Shown here: piece by piece, positions 1 to 6,201 of the stretch
How positions within the stretch are numbered: position 1 is the first letter of the stretch
Layout of the letters: every line of letters starts with the position of its first letter
NCBI GenBank assembly: GCA_007132395.1
Contig: SLOR01000027.1
Span: 1 to 17,195 of the forward strand
Reading direction: 5' to 3'
DNA length: 17,195 nt
From: Bacteroidales bacterium
GTDB lineage: Bacteria > Bacteroidota > Bacteroidia > Bacteroidales > UBA7960
Program-made: the position numbers and the translations under genes
The notes under the pieces: model-generated
Seen by the model: only the letters and a program-made list of their open reading frames with translations
Told to the model about the DNA's origin: nothing
The model's database searches: none

Positions 1-936
1 AGAAGCCCTGAGCTCACGTAATATATTGCCTGTAATTTCCTTGAAGCTATCTGGCTCGGTAAAGGCATTTATATCAATAGCAATAAAGAAATGTCCCAGT
101 GGATAAGGTACTTTTTTTCCATCTTTTACCCCCAGCAGCATTTTCATGTAAGCTCCCTGCTGCAAGGCTGCAGACAGAATTTCTACCACTGTAGCATAAC
201 CATACCCTTTATACCCTCCTGTTTCTTCTCCAACTCCACCCAGGGGAGTAAAAGCAGCACGTCCGGCAATAAGATCTTCCAGCACCTCTTTGGAGTTGGT
301 TTTAGATTCGCCATTTTCATCAATTACCCAGCCTTTGGGCATCTCTTTCCCCTGGCGGGCATATACTTCCACTTTCCCTCTCTGGGTAATGGAGGTGGCG
401 CAGTCCAGCAGGAATGGGAAATCCTCATCGCTAGGCATGCCGAAAGTCATGGGGTTGGTACCCAGCATATTTTCCACACCAAAAGTAGGTGCAATAGAGG
501 GCCGGGCGTTGGTACCGGTAATACCAATCATATTTTCTTTGGTAGCCATTAAAGGATAATACCCTGCAAAGCCATAGTGTGTGCTGTTGCGCACAGCTAC
601 CATACCCATACCATATTTTTTGGCCTTATCAATGGCCAGTTGCATAGACTTGTAGGAAATCACATGCCCCATACCATTGTGTCCGTCAATCACGGCAGTA
701 GTGGGGCCTTCCTTGACAATTTCAAAATTTGTTTTAGGATTAAGAATTCCATCGTTAATCCGGTCAAGATAAATGGGTTTCAGGCGGTTTACTCCATGCG
801 AATCGAAACCAAGCTTATCGGCCTGTACCAGTACATCGGCTATTATTTTACCATCCTCACGGGGGATTCCGGCCTTCTCCATCACATCCACCATAAAGTT
901 TTCTATCACTTCAAAGGGAATAAATTGTTGTTGCAT
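1..936 (-). CDS. Malate/L-lactate dehydrogenase family oxidoreductase (Ldh_2), 3' end cut off by the window edge
   Basis: This is an NAD(P)-dependent 2-hydroxyacid oxidoreductase of the MdH/YlbC/AllD family, unrelated in fold to classical LDH/MDH. Its members interconvert 2-hydroxyacids such as malate, lactate or ureidoglycolate with their 2-oxo acids in the cytoplasm. Translating the minus strand from ATG at 936 gives 312 residues without a stop, running off the edge; the family is usually about 330-360 aa, so only a short C-terminus is missing. Family motifs seen: DSHGVNRL (45-52), GHNGMGHV (85-92), NSTHYGFAGYY (117-127, with the catalytic His at 120), GTNARPS, MLGTNP, DCATS followed by RGKVE, and the glycine-rich PLGG...GGYKGYGYA near 220-235. 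The substrate cannot be told from sequence. No Shine-Dalgarno is visible. The gene diverges from the one at 1223. Confidence 0.9.
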   Translation of the reverse strand, partial: MQQQFIPFEVIENFMVDVMEKAGIPREDGKIIADVLVQADKLGFDSHGVNRLKPIYLDRINDGILNPKTNFEIVKEGPTTAVIDGHNGMGHVISYKSMQLAIDKAKKYGMGMVAVRNSTHYGFAGYYPLMATKENMIGITGTNARPSIAPTFGVENMLGTNPMTFGMPSDEDFPFLLDCATSITQRGKVEVYARQGKEMPKGWVIDENGESKTNSKEVLEDLIAGRAAFTPLGGVGEETGGYKGYGYATVVEILSAALQQGAYMKMLLGVKDGKKVPYPLGHFFIAIDINAFTEPDSFKEITGNILRELRAS

Positions 937-989
937 AATCAGTTGTTTTTAGGTTTGGGTTTGAATTAGAAGTTTATTTTCTGTTTATT

Positions 990-1024
990 CAAAAATAACG
1001 AATATTTCCGGTAAAGAATTCAAA
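990..1024 (-). promoter_or_regulatory. Candidate Bacteroidota-type promoter for the Ldh_2 gene
   Basis: On the minus strand TATTTTTG (997-990) fits the TAnnTTTG -7 box, and TTTG (1024-1021) could be the -33 box. The 23-nt spacing is longer than the usual 18-21, so only the -7 element is convincing. It would give a leader of about 45-50 nt. Confidence 0.3.
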
Positions 1025-1099
1025 GTAACACATCAAAACTTTTTTTTGATTCATAAATGGAAAAATAACAAAAGCACAGGGCTTATTACAAAAAATTGC

Positions 1100-1107
1100 T
1101 AGATTTG
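1100..1107 (+). promoter_or_regulatory. Candidate -7 box upstream of the membrane-protein gene
   Basis: TAGATTTG matches TAnnTTTG exactly. No TTTG lies at the right distance upstream. The implied leader to the ATG at 1223 is about 110 nt. This AT-rich intergenic region (937-1222) shows nothing else I can support. Confidence 0.28.
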
Positions 1108-1222
1108 TGTTTTATCGGCAATAATACACCGGATAGCTTGATTAATAAATTATTGGTTTGCAGTTTCTCTGCAAACTACCCTATAACAAAATAATTTTTT
1201 ATCATTCATTGTTCAAAAAATT

Positions 1223-1696
1223 ATGGAATTTCACCACGACTTCTTAAAACCCCACAGCAAGTCAGGATTTTTAACTGCAGCAGGAGTATTTCTTTTACTT
1301 ACAAGCCTTTACCTTATGGTCTTTGATAGCTCACGCGAATTTTCCGGTGTAGGCCTGACAAACCTTCTACTGGGTATTACAATGCTTGGCAGAGGCATAG
1401 GATATCCACTGGAATACCTGCTCGGGAAACAATTCATTAGTGTGGATGCAAACAGCATTATCATGAAAAGAAAGCTTCTCAGGAGAGAACAATGTATTCT
1501 GTGGAGCAAGATGCAAAAGCTTGAACTGTGGCCGGGATTTTTTTCAATTAAAACCACAGATGGAAACTCGCATAAAACAGACATCAAAGACCTTGAGCCT
1601 GCTGTGCGTCACAATTTCCTGATGAGCCTGATCAAGCAGTCAGAAGAGAAGCACATTTCGTGTATCCGGCACGGCTATCTTCATCAGGTAGGTTGA
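1223..1696 (+). CDS. Small membrane protein with two N-terminal helices and a possible PH-like tail, function unknown
   Basis: A 157-residue protein I do not recognise. Two hydrophobic helices are visible at about 15-33 and 43-59, joined by a short polar loop. They are followed by a soluble, strand-rich segment (about 70-140: FISVDANSIIMKRKLL, ILWSKMQKLELWPGFFSIKT, DGNSHKTDIKDL). Two TM helices followed by an 'I-M-K-R-K...W-S-K-M...L' pattern resemble bacterial PH-domain (YdbT/YdbS-like) proteins. That is inference from layout, not a firm family call. The start is the first ATG in frame. The gene stands alone about 120 bp before the YtxH-like micro-gene. Codon use looks like the neighbours', so I believe it is real. 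Confidence 0.72.
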   Translation: MEFHHDFLKPHSKSGFLTAAGVFLLLTSLYLMVFDSSREFSGVGLTNLLLGITMLGRGIGYPLEYLLGKQFISVDANSIIMKRKLLRREQCILWSKMQKLELWPGFFSIKTTDGNSHKTDIKDLEPAVRHNFLMSLIKQSEEKHISCIRHGYLHQVG

Positions 1697-1817
1697 ACTC
1701 TTTGGCAGGAAATACGTTAGTCTTCTATCAAAACAATATGTAATCAATAGATAAGATACCGTTGCACATTGGTGGTATACTATTTTTTCGCATAATAATC
1801 AATTAAAGCATTTTATC

Positions 1818-1955
1818 ATGGCAAAAACAAAAGAATTACTCGGACTCATCGTAGGTTTTGCAGCAGGAACTTTCCTGGGCGCCTTATTTGTAGCATCAGA
1901 ATCTTCCAAGAAGAAAAAAAAGAAAGAGGAAGAAAAGATTATCACCGTAAAGTGA
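1818..1955 (+). CDS. 45-residue YtxH-like membrane micro-protein
   Basis: A short open frame runs from ATG at 1818 to TGA at 1953-1955. The layout is a short polar N-terminus (MAKTKELL), one glycine/alanine-rich helix (GLIVGFAAGTFLGALFVA), then a lysine run (KKKKKK) and an acidic/basic tail ending in ITVK. This is the hallmark of the YtxH/GvpP-like family, though those are usually about 80-120 aa with a long amphipathic tail, so this would be a minimal form. It ends 7 bp before the YfiH/PgeF start, so the two are probably co-transcribed. The tight spacing and protein-like composition argue that it is translated. The topology (helix in the membrane, charged tail in the cytoplasm) is inference. 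Confidence 0.62.
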   Translation: MAKTKELLGLIVGFAAGTFLGALFVASESSKKKKKKEEEKIITVK

Positions 1956-1962
1956 TATCCTG

Positions 1963-2775
1963 ATGGAGCAAAGCACACAAGGGAACCTCAACATTTACCG
2001 TTTTTCCAATCTGTCGGCATTCGAGCAGGTGGAGCATTTTATTACCGGCCGTGCGGGGGGCTACAGCAAAGGCCCCTTCCAAAGCCTGAATACTGGCTTT
2101 CACGTGGGCGACAACGACTGGCACGTGCTGCAAAACCGCAAGAAGCTGGCGCAGGTGCTTAAGATGGATTTACAGCAATTTACCTTTGCCAGCCAGACTC
2201 ATAGCTCCAATATTGCCATCGTTGACGCTTCCCGAAAAGGCCTGGGCAGTGCCGACAGGGAGTCGGCCATTGCCAACACCGACGGTATGGTAACCAATAT
2301 TAAAGGGGTTTGCATCAACGTACAAATGGCCGATTGTGTGCCGGTTCTCCTTTACGATCCGAAAAATAAGGTCGTGGGAGCCGTACATGCAGGATGGCGT
2401 GGTACCCTCAAAAGGGTTAGCCAGGCAGCCATTAAGGTAATGATGGACACCTACGGTTGCTGCCCCACAAATATAATGGCAGGAATTGGCCCTTCTAACG
2501 GCCCCTGTTGCTATGAGGTAGGGGAAGATGTAAAGCGCGAAGCCATGAAAAGCCTTCCAGAGGCAGAGCAGATTTTATCGGTTGCACCGGAAAGCGGTAA
2601 ATATATTTTTGACCAATGGCAGGCCAACCTGCTACAACTTCTTGATTGCGGAATACCAGAGGGAAATATTGAAATGGCAGGAATTTGCAGTCAATGCAAG
2701 TCGGACAATTTCTTTTCCTCACGCAATGACAACGGGCTAACCGGACGGTATACCGCGGGTATTATGCTCAGATAG
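1963..2775 (+). CDS. pgeF: YfiH/LACC1-family protein (peptidoglycan editing factor PgeF / purine nucleoside phosphorylase-type)
   Basis: This 270-residue protein covers the whole 'multi-copper polyphenol oxidoreductase laccase' family (usual length 240-280). Members studied have zinc-dependent adenosine deaminase/purine nucleoside phosphorylase activity, and E. coli YfiH/PgeF removes misincorporated amino acids from peptidoglycan precursors; which applies here is open. The metal-ligand triad is intact: His80 in SQTHSSN, Cys125 in ADCVPVLLYDP, His142 in VHAGWRGT. Also present are GIGPSNGPCCYEVGEDV (174-190) and the C-terminal FFSSRND...TGR (250-262). The start ATG at 1963 lies 7 bp after the YtxH-like gene, suggesting translational coupling. 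No terminator is obvious before pepT. Confidence 0.92.
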   Translation: MEQSTQGNLNIYRFSNLSAFEQVEHFITGRAGGYSKGPFQSLNTGFHVGDNDWHVLQNRKKLAQVLKMDLQQFTFASQTHSSNIAIVDASRKGLGSADRESAIANTDGMVTNIKGVCINVQMADCVPVLLYDPKNKVVGAVHAGWRGTLKRVSQAAIKVMMDTYGCCPTNIMAGIGPSNGPCCYEVGEDVKREAMKSLPEAEQILSVAPESGKYIFDQWQANLLQLLDCGIPEGNIEMAGICSQCKSDNFFSSRNDNGLTGRYTAGIMLR

Positions 2776-2893
2776 AATACCCCTGCTCATCATTACTTTC
2801 CTTACCTAATCCCATTACATAGTTCGGCCCAAGGCGATGATTACATTTTTGTTATTCTTCTTCTCACAAGACTTTCAAAATAGTTAAATAAGT

Positions 2894-2926
2894 TTTGGTT
2901 TATGTGGGTGAAAATATCTACTTTAG
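2894..2926 (+). promoter_or_regulatory. Candidate promoter for pepT
   Basis: TTTG (2894-2897), 21 nt, then TACTTTAG (2919-2926), one mismatch from TAnnTTTG. A short GC hairpin (GCCGC-5 nt-GCGGC, 2927-2941) follows directly. The leader to the ATG at 3037 would be about 100 nt. Confidence 0.35.
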
Positions 2927-2986
2927 GCCGCCTTTTGCGGCAACCCAAATACTATCAAATTTAAATAGAAGAAAACAAAACCCTGA

Positions 2987-3017
2987 TGGTTTATAGCCAT
3001 AAGCCGACTATAAACTA
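2987..3017 (+). repeat. Inverted repeat in the pepT leader
   Basis: GTTTATAG (2989-2996) is perfectly complementary to CTATAAAC (3008-3015) across an 11-nt loop. A G-U and a T-A pair extend the stem to 10. It ends 19 nt before the pepT ATG, so it could be an operator or an RNA hairpin affecting translation. A function is not shown. Confidence 0.5.
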
Positions 3018-3036
3018 TTACTAAAAACCTGTTGAA

Positions 3037-4266
3037 ATGAAACGAACACTGCTGGAAAAATTCTACAAATACATATGCATCGATACACAAGCCGATCCCA
3101 ATTCAAATTCATTCCCAAGTACCGAGAAGCAGTTTAATCTGGCGCGTGTACTTGTGGAAGAACTAAAAGAGATGGGATTGGAAGATGCCCATGTGGATGA
3201 GAATTGTTATGTAATGGCTACGCTGCCTTCCAATCTCGATAAGGAAGTTCCTGTAATTGGCTTTTTGGCCCACATGGACACGGCTCCTGACATGTCGGGC
3301 AAAGAAATTAAACCACAAATCGTGGAAGACTATGACGGGGAAGACATCCTGCTGAACACGCAAAAGGACATGTACCTTAAAGTATCTGAATTTCCCGAGC
3401 TAAAAAAATATGTGGGTCAAACCATCATTACAACCGATGGCACCACCCTGCTGGGTGCTGACGACAAAGCCGGTATTGCTGAAATCATGACAGCCATAGA
3501 ATACCTGACAAAAAACCCGGAAATCAAACACGGTACCATAAAAATTGGCTTTACGCCCGATGAGGAAATCGGCAAAGGTGTGGACCATTTTGATGCCAGC
3601 AAGACTGGTGCACAGTATGCCTACACCCTTGATGGCGGTGAAGTGGGAGAGCTGGAGTTTGAAAATTTCAATGCCGCTTATGCCAAAGTAAAAGTACAGG
3701 GAAGAAATGTGCATCCGGGCATGGCCAAACAAAAAATGATCAATTCCATTATCGTGGGAAGTGAGTTTAATGATATGCTTCCCATTTTTGACCGTCCCGA
3801 GTTTACCGACCACTACGAAGGATTTTTCCATCTCATCAGGTTTGATGGCAAGGTAGAAGAATCTTTTCTCATGTATATTATTCGTGACCATGACCGCGAT
3901 TTGTTTGAAAACCGCAAAAAACAAATTCAGGAGGTGACAGATTTCATCAATAAAAAATATGGTAATGGGACCATTACCCTCGAGATGAAAGACCAGTACT
4001 ACAATATGAGAGAAAAAGTAGAACCCGAATATCATATTGTGGAAACTGCTGAGCAGGCCATGATGGAACTGGGAATAAAGCCCAACATAAAACCCATCAG
4101 AGGAGGTACCGACGGTTCAAGGCTTTCCTACATGGGATTGCCCTGCCCCAATATTTTTGCCGGCGGGCATAATTTCCACGGGAAATATGAATTTATCCCC
4201 CTGGAAAGCATGGAAAAAGCCACACAGGTTATATTGAAAATTATTGAGCTTTACGCCCGTAGGTAG
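3037..4266 (+). CDS. pepT: Peptidase T (tripeptide aminopeptidase, M20B)
   Basis: A cytoplasmic zinc exopeptidase that removes the N-terminal residue from tripeptides in peptide utilisation. Its 409 residues equal the family's usual length. Di-zinc site motifs are present: His79 and Asp81 in AHMDTAPD, Asp142 in GADDKAGIAEI, the catalytic/ligand pair Glu176-Glu177 in TPDEEIGKG, Asp199 in YTLDGGEVGELEFENFNA, and the C-terminal ligand region around His378-His381 in AGGHNFHGKYEF. RGGTDGSRLSYMGLPCPN precedes that last motif, as in E. coli PepT. The lid domain (about 208-325) is complete. The gene has its own candidate promoter and a strong terminator 23 nt after the stop, so it is probably monocistronic. 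Confidence 0.97.
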   Translation: MKRTLLEKFYKYICIDTQADPNSNSFPSTEKQFNLARVLVEELKEMGLEDAHVDENCYVMATLPSNLDKEVPVIGFLAHMDTAPDMSGKEIKPQIVEDYDGEDILLNTQKDMYLKVSEFPELKKYVGQTIITTDGTTLLGADDKAGIAEIMTAIEYLTKNPEIKHGTIKIGFTPDEEIGKGVDHFDASKTGAQYAYTLDGGEVGELEFENFNAAYAKVKVQGRNVHPGMAKQKMINSIIVGSEFNDMLPIFDRPEFTDHYEGFFHLIRFDGKVEESFLMYIIRDHDRDLFENRKKQIQEVTDFINKKYGNGTITLEMKDQYYNMREKVEPEYHIVETAEQAMMELGIKPNIKPIRGGTDGSRLSYMGLPCPNIFAGGHNFHGKYEFIPLESMEKATQVILKIIELYARR

Positions 4267-4288
4267 AGCTGGAGTTTTTTCTGCAATT

Positions 4289-4327
4289 AAAAAGGTTATC
4301 ATGTCTGGTACATGATAACCTTTTTTT
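4289..4327. terminator. Strong bidirectional intrinsic terminator
   Basis: A perfect 16-bp stem (4289-4304 with 4310-4325), 5-nt loop CTGGT, and a seven-T run at 4321-4327. The left arm starts with five A, so the minus-strand reading also ends in a U-run. It can serve pepT and, from the other side, the convergent pentapeptide gene. Confidence 0.92.
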
Positions 4328-4415
4328 GTAACAGGTCAGGGCTTAAAACTTTTGCTTAATGAAACTATATTCCAGTTAAGAACCTAATAGTTTCAATCGC
4401 AGCATTGGGAGCCTC

Positions 4416-4460
4416 GGTAGCATTGTGCCAGCTCTGAGCCTTCGATTTAGCAATGCTACC
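4416..4460. repeat. Inverted repeat across the stop codon of the pentapeptide gene
   Basis: GGTAGCATTG (4416-4425) and CAATGCTACC (4451-4460) are perfect 10-bp complements around a 25-nt loop that holds GCTC-T-GAGC. The right arm contains the gene's TAG (4458-4456). There is no U-tract on the minus-strand side, so it is not a classical terminator. Confidence 0.7.
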
Positions 4461-5031
4461 CTTTGTAGCCCACGGCTCTTTCCAGGTTTAGCACCTCTTC
4501 CATGCGGGTATCATTAAAATAGGTTTTGCCGAGGTTGGCCTCCAGTACATCGGCACCCGTGAGGTCGGCACCGGAGAGGTTGGCTTTAAAAAAATTGGCA
4601 CGGGTAAGTTCGCCATATTCAAGTTGTGTCTGGGAGAGATCTGCCCGGGTAAAGTCACAATCCACAGCCGAAATTTTAACCAGAATGGCATGTTCCATAT
4701 TGGCATCCGTAAAATCGGCCTCGTTGAGGGTGGCGTTGCTCAAATCGGCACGTTCCAGTATACTGCCTTCAAAAGTAGCACCCTTAAGGTTGGCCCCCGA
4801 TAAATCAGCATTGGCCAAAAAGGCAGCTGATAGGTTGGCTCCTTCCAGATTGGCTTCGCGCAAATCGGCTTTGGAAAAATTGGCCCCTGACAAATCGGCT
4901 CCTGACAGGTTGGCTCCCCTGAGGTTAGCCCCTCTCAGATTTAAAGGCCGGTAATTATCTCCTACCGAGCTTTGTGCTATGAGCATCCATAAGTCCCTGT
5001 CGGTTAAATGTCTTTCAGTTTCACCAGCCAT
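4456..5031 (-). CDS. Pentapeptide-repeat protein
   Basis: 191 residues. After a polar N-terminus of about 29 residues (with a DRDLWMLIAQSS helix), some 30 consecutive A(D/N)LXX-type units run to about residue 180: LRGAN-LSGAD-LSGAN-FSKAD-type units with Leu/Phe at the central position. Such proteins fold into a right-handed quadrilateral beta-helix. Some mimic DNA and protect gyrase, but most have no known role and nothing here decides. The register stays intact through the weak units (ISAVD, CDFTR). No signal peptide is seen, so it is probably cytoplasmic. The C-terminus is odd: the frame stops at TAG in AAAGGGTAG, while the +1 frame stays open for another 30 codons (see findings). The gene is convergent with pepT. 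Confidence 0.9.
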   Translation of the reverse strand: MAGETERHLTDRDLWMLIAQSSVGDNYRPLNLRGANLRGANLSGADLSGANFSKADLREANLEGANLSAAFLANADLSGANLKGATFEGSILERADLSNATLNEADFTDANMEHAILVKISAVDCDFTRADLSQTQLEYGELTRANFFKANLSGADLTGADVLEANLGKTYFNDTRMEEVLNLERAVGYKG

Positions 5032-5060
5032 AACAGTCTATATTTTGTTCTTTCGTTATA

Positions 5061-5068
5061 CAAATATA
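5061..5068 (-). promoter_or_regulatory. Candidate -7 box of the pentapeptide-repeat gene
   Basis: The minus strand reads TATATTTG (5068-5061), an exact TAnnTTTG match 30 nt before the ATG at 5031. No TTTG sits at the expected -33 distance. Confidence 0.35.
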
Positions 5069-5200
5069 CTTTATTTATAGATACAACCTCACTAATTTTA
5101 AACAAATCATATTTTTTGACAAAACATAAACTTACTAAACAAAACACGTTTTGTCAATATATTTAACCATTTAAGGATATTTTTTTTTGCCTTAATCAAT

Positions 5201-5788
5201 TTACTTTGCATCTTTATCCAGGTGCTTGCCAATAGAGTAAGCATCTCCCACTTTTTCTCCTATTTTTCTGTATTCCCTTGCACCACCGATATAAATAAGG
5301 GGATTAAAAGCTTCTATCATAAGGGTTGAATAATTCAGAGGGTCTTCAACCTTATCTGTATCCATGTGCACTTCCAGACTTTCGCCCACAAAATGATTTG
5401 TGGTACCTATTACGGAATGATCGGTAAGCCGGCATTCAAAGTTCAGCGGGCATTCTTTAATAATGGGCGACTGAATATGCCTGGAGGGTAATTTGGTTAG
5501 TCCTGCTTCCTTAAACTTGTCAATATTTTTCCCGGAGGTTATTCCACAAAAATCCGCTTCCTTCATAATATCCACCCCTGCAATGTTTACCGAGAAGTTC
5601 TTGTTGCGCAAAATCTCTTTGCCCGAAAACCCTCGTGTACCAACTGAAATACCGATAGTGGGTGGCGAACTGGTAAGTAATGACACCCATGCAATGGTAA
5701 CAATGTTTGCTTTCTCCATGTTGCCCGTAACCACAAGGCTTACTGGCATGGGGAATAGGATCTTCTGCGGTCCGAAAGTTGTTTTCAT
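5201..5788 (-). CDS. Flavin reductase family protein (flavoredoxin-like FMN-binding split barrel)
   Basis: 195 residues, the normal length for the flavin-reductase-like (DIM6/NTAB) family. Visible features: PMPVSLVVTG (13-22), the FMN-phosphate segment N28-I-V-T-I-A-W-V with SSPPTIGISVG (40-50), RNKNFSVNIAG (61-71), and DFCGITSGKN-DKF-AGLT (79-98), as in flavoredoxins and archaeal-type flavin reductases. Family members bind FMN and act as flavin:NAD(P)H reductases or as electron carriers in anaerobes; the electron donor here is unknown. It is a single cytoplasmic protein without fused domains. No operon partner lies close: 169 bp to the pentapeptide gene downstream and 350 bp of intergenic DNA upstream. 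Confidence 0.88.
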   Translation of the reverse strand: MKTTFGPQKILFPMPVSLVVTGNMEKANIVTIAWVSLLTSSPPTIGISVGTRGFSGKEILRNKNFSVNIAGVDIMKEADFCGITSGKNIDKFKEAGLTKLPSRHIQSPIIKECPLNFECRLTDHSVIGTTNHFVGESLEVHMDTDKVEDPLNYSTLMIEAFNPLIYIGGAREYRKIGEKVGDAYSIGKHLDKDAK

Positions 5789-5852
5789 ATCATGCTCATT
5801 TTATCATCCTTCATTGGAAATGAATACTAAATGCAATTTTTGCTTTCATATG

Positions 5853-5860
5853 CAAATATA
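5853..5860 (-). promoter_or_regulatory. Candidate -7 box of the flavin reductase gene
   Basis: The minus strand reads TATATTTG (5860-5853), an exact TAnnTTTG match about 65 nt before the ATG at 5788. The -33 element is unclear. Confidence 0.35.
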
Positions 5861-6111
5861 AAACTCTATCGCCGGATTAACCGGCAATATCTATAAAGCT
5901 ATTTATAATAACATCGGTAAAAACCCTGAAAAATAGCACCAAAGACTCCTATGTTATAAACTCTCCATATTTATGCATTCAAACACTTAAATCACTTATT
6001 AACAAAGCCTTACCTGTAAAGGTATCGGTTTTACAGTTTACCAAAAGCATATACAATCCGACCAACTCAGAAAAAAACCAAACAAAAGCTATTTATTTTC
6101 ATAAAAAAACA

Positions 6112-6141
6112 ATTGGGCCAAAGGCTTTTTTTATAATTTTG
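6112..6141 (+). promoter_or_regulatory. Promoter of pckA
   Basis: TAATTTTG at 6134-6141 is an exact -7 box. ATTG at 6112-6115, 18 nt upstream, is a one-mismatch -33 box. Transcription would start near 6148, about 54 nt before the ATG at 6202. A TTG that could be read as an upstream start (6139) lies inside the -7 box and so would not be transcribed. Confidence 0.5.
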
Positions 6142-6201
6142 GCAGCATCAAAACACATTGTTAAACTCAGCGAACAGTCTGCTGTCAACAGAAACCATTT
6201 T

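Larger units (their letters stand above)
5789..6201. other. Divergent intergenic region between the flavin reductase and pckA
   Basis: AT-rich, with no convincing coding frame. It holds a candidate promoter on each strand (5853-5860 minus, 6112-6141 plus) and a small perfect palindrome GCCGG-ATTAA-CCGGC at 5871-5885. I see nothing else in it. Confidence 0.6.

Noticed and set aside
3400..4035. A 211-codon minus-strand frame across pepT.
   Set aside because: pepT is a full-length, motif-complete gene on the other strand. The reverse frame has no recognisable motif and no promoter.
4526..4954. A 142-codon plus-strand frame rich in Ser, Ala, Leu and Lys opposite the pentapeptide gene.
   Set aside because: It is the antisense shadow of the regular pentapeptide codons; its apparent repeats are the complement of A(D/N)LXX units.
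6139..6201. TTG at 6139 as the start of pckA, adding 21 residues.
   Set aside because: The TTG lies within the TAATTTTG -7 box, and the family's N-terminus aligns with the ATG at 6202.
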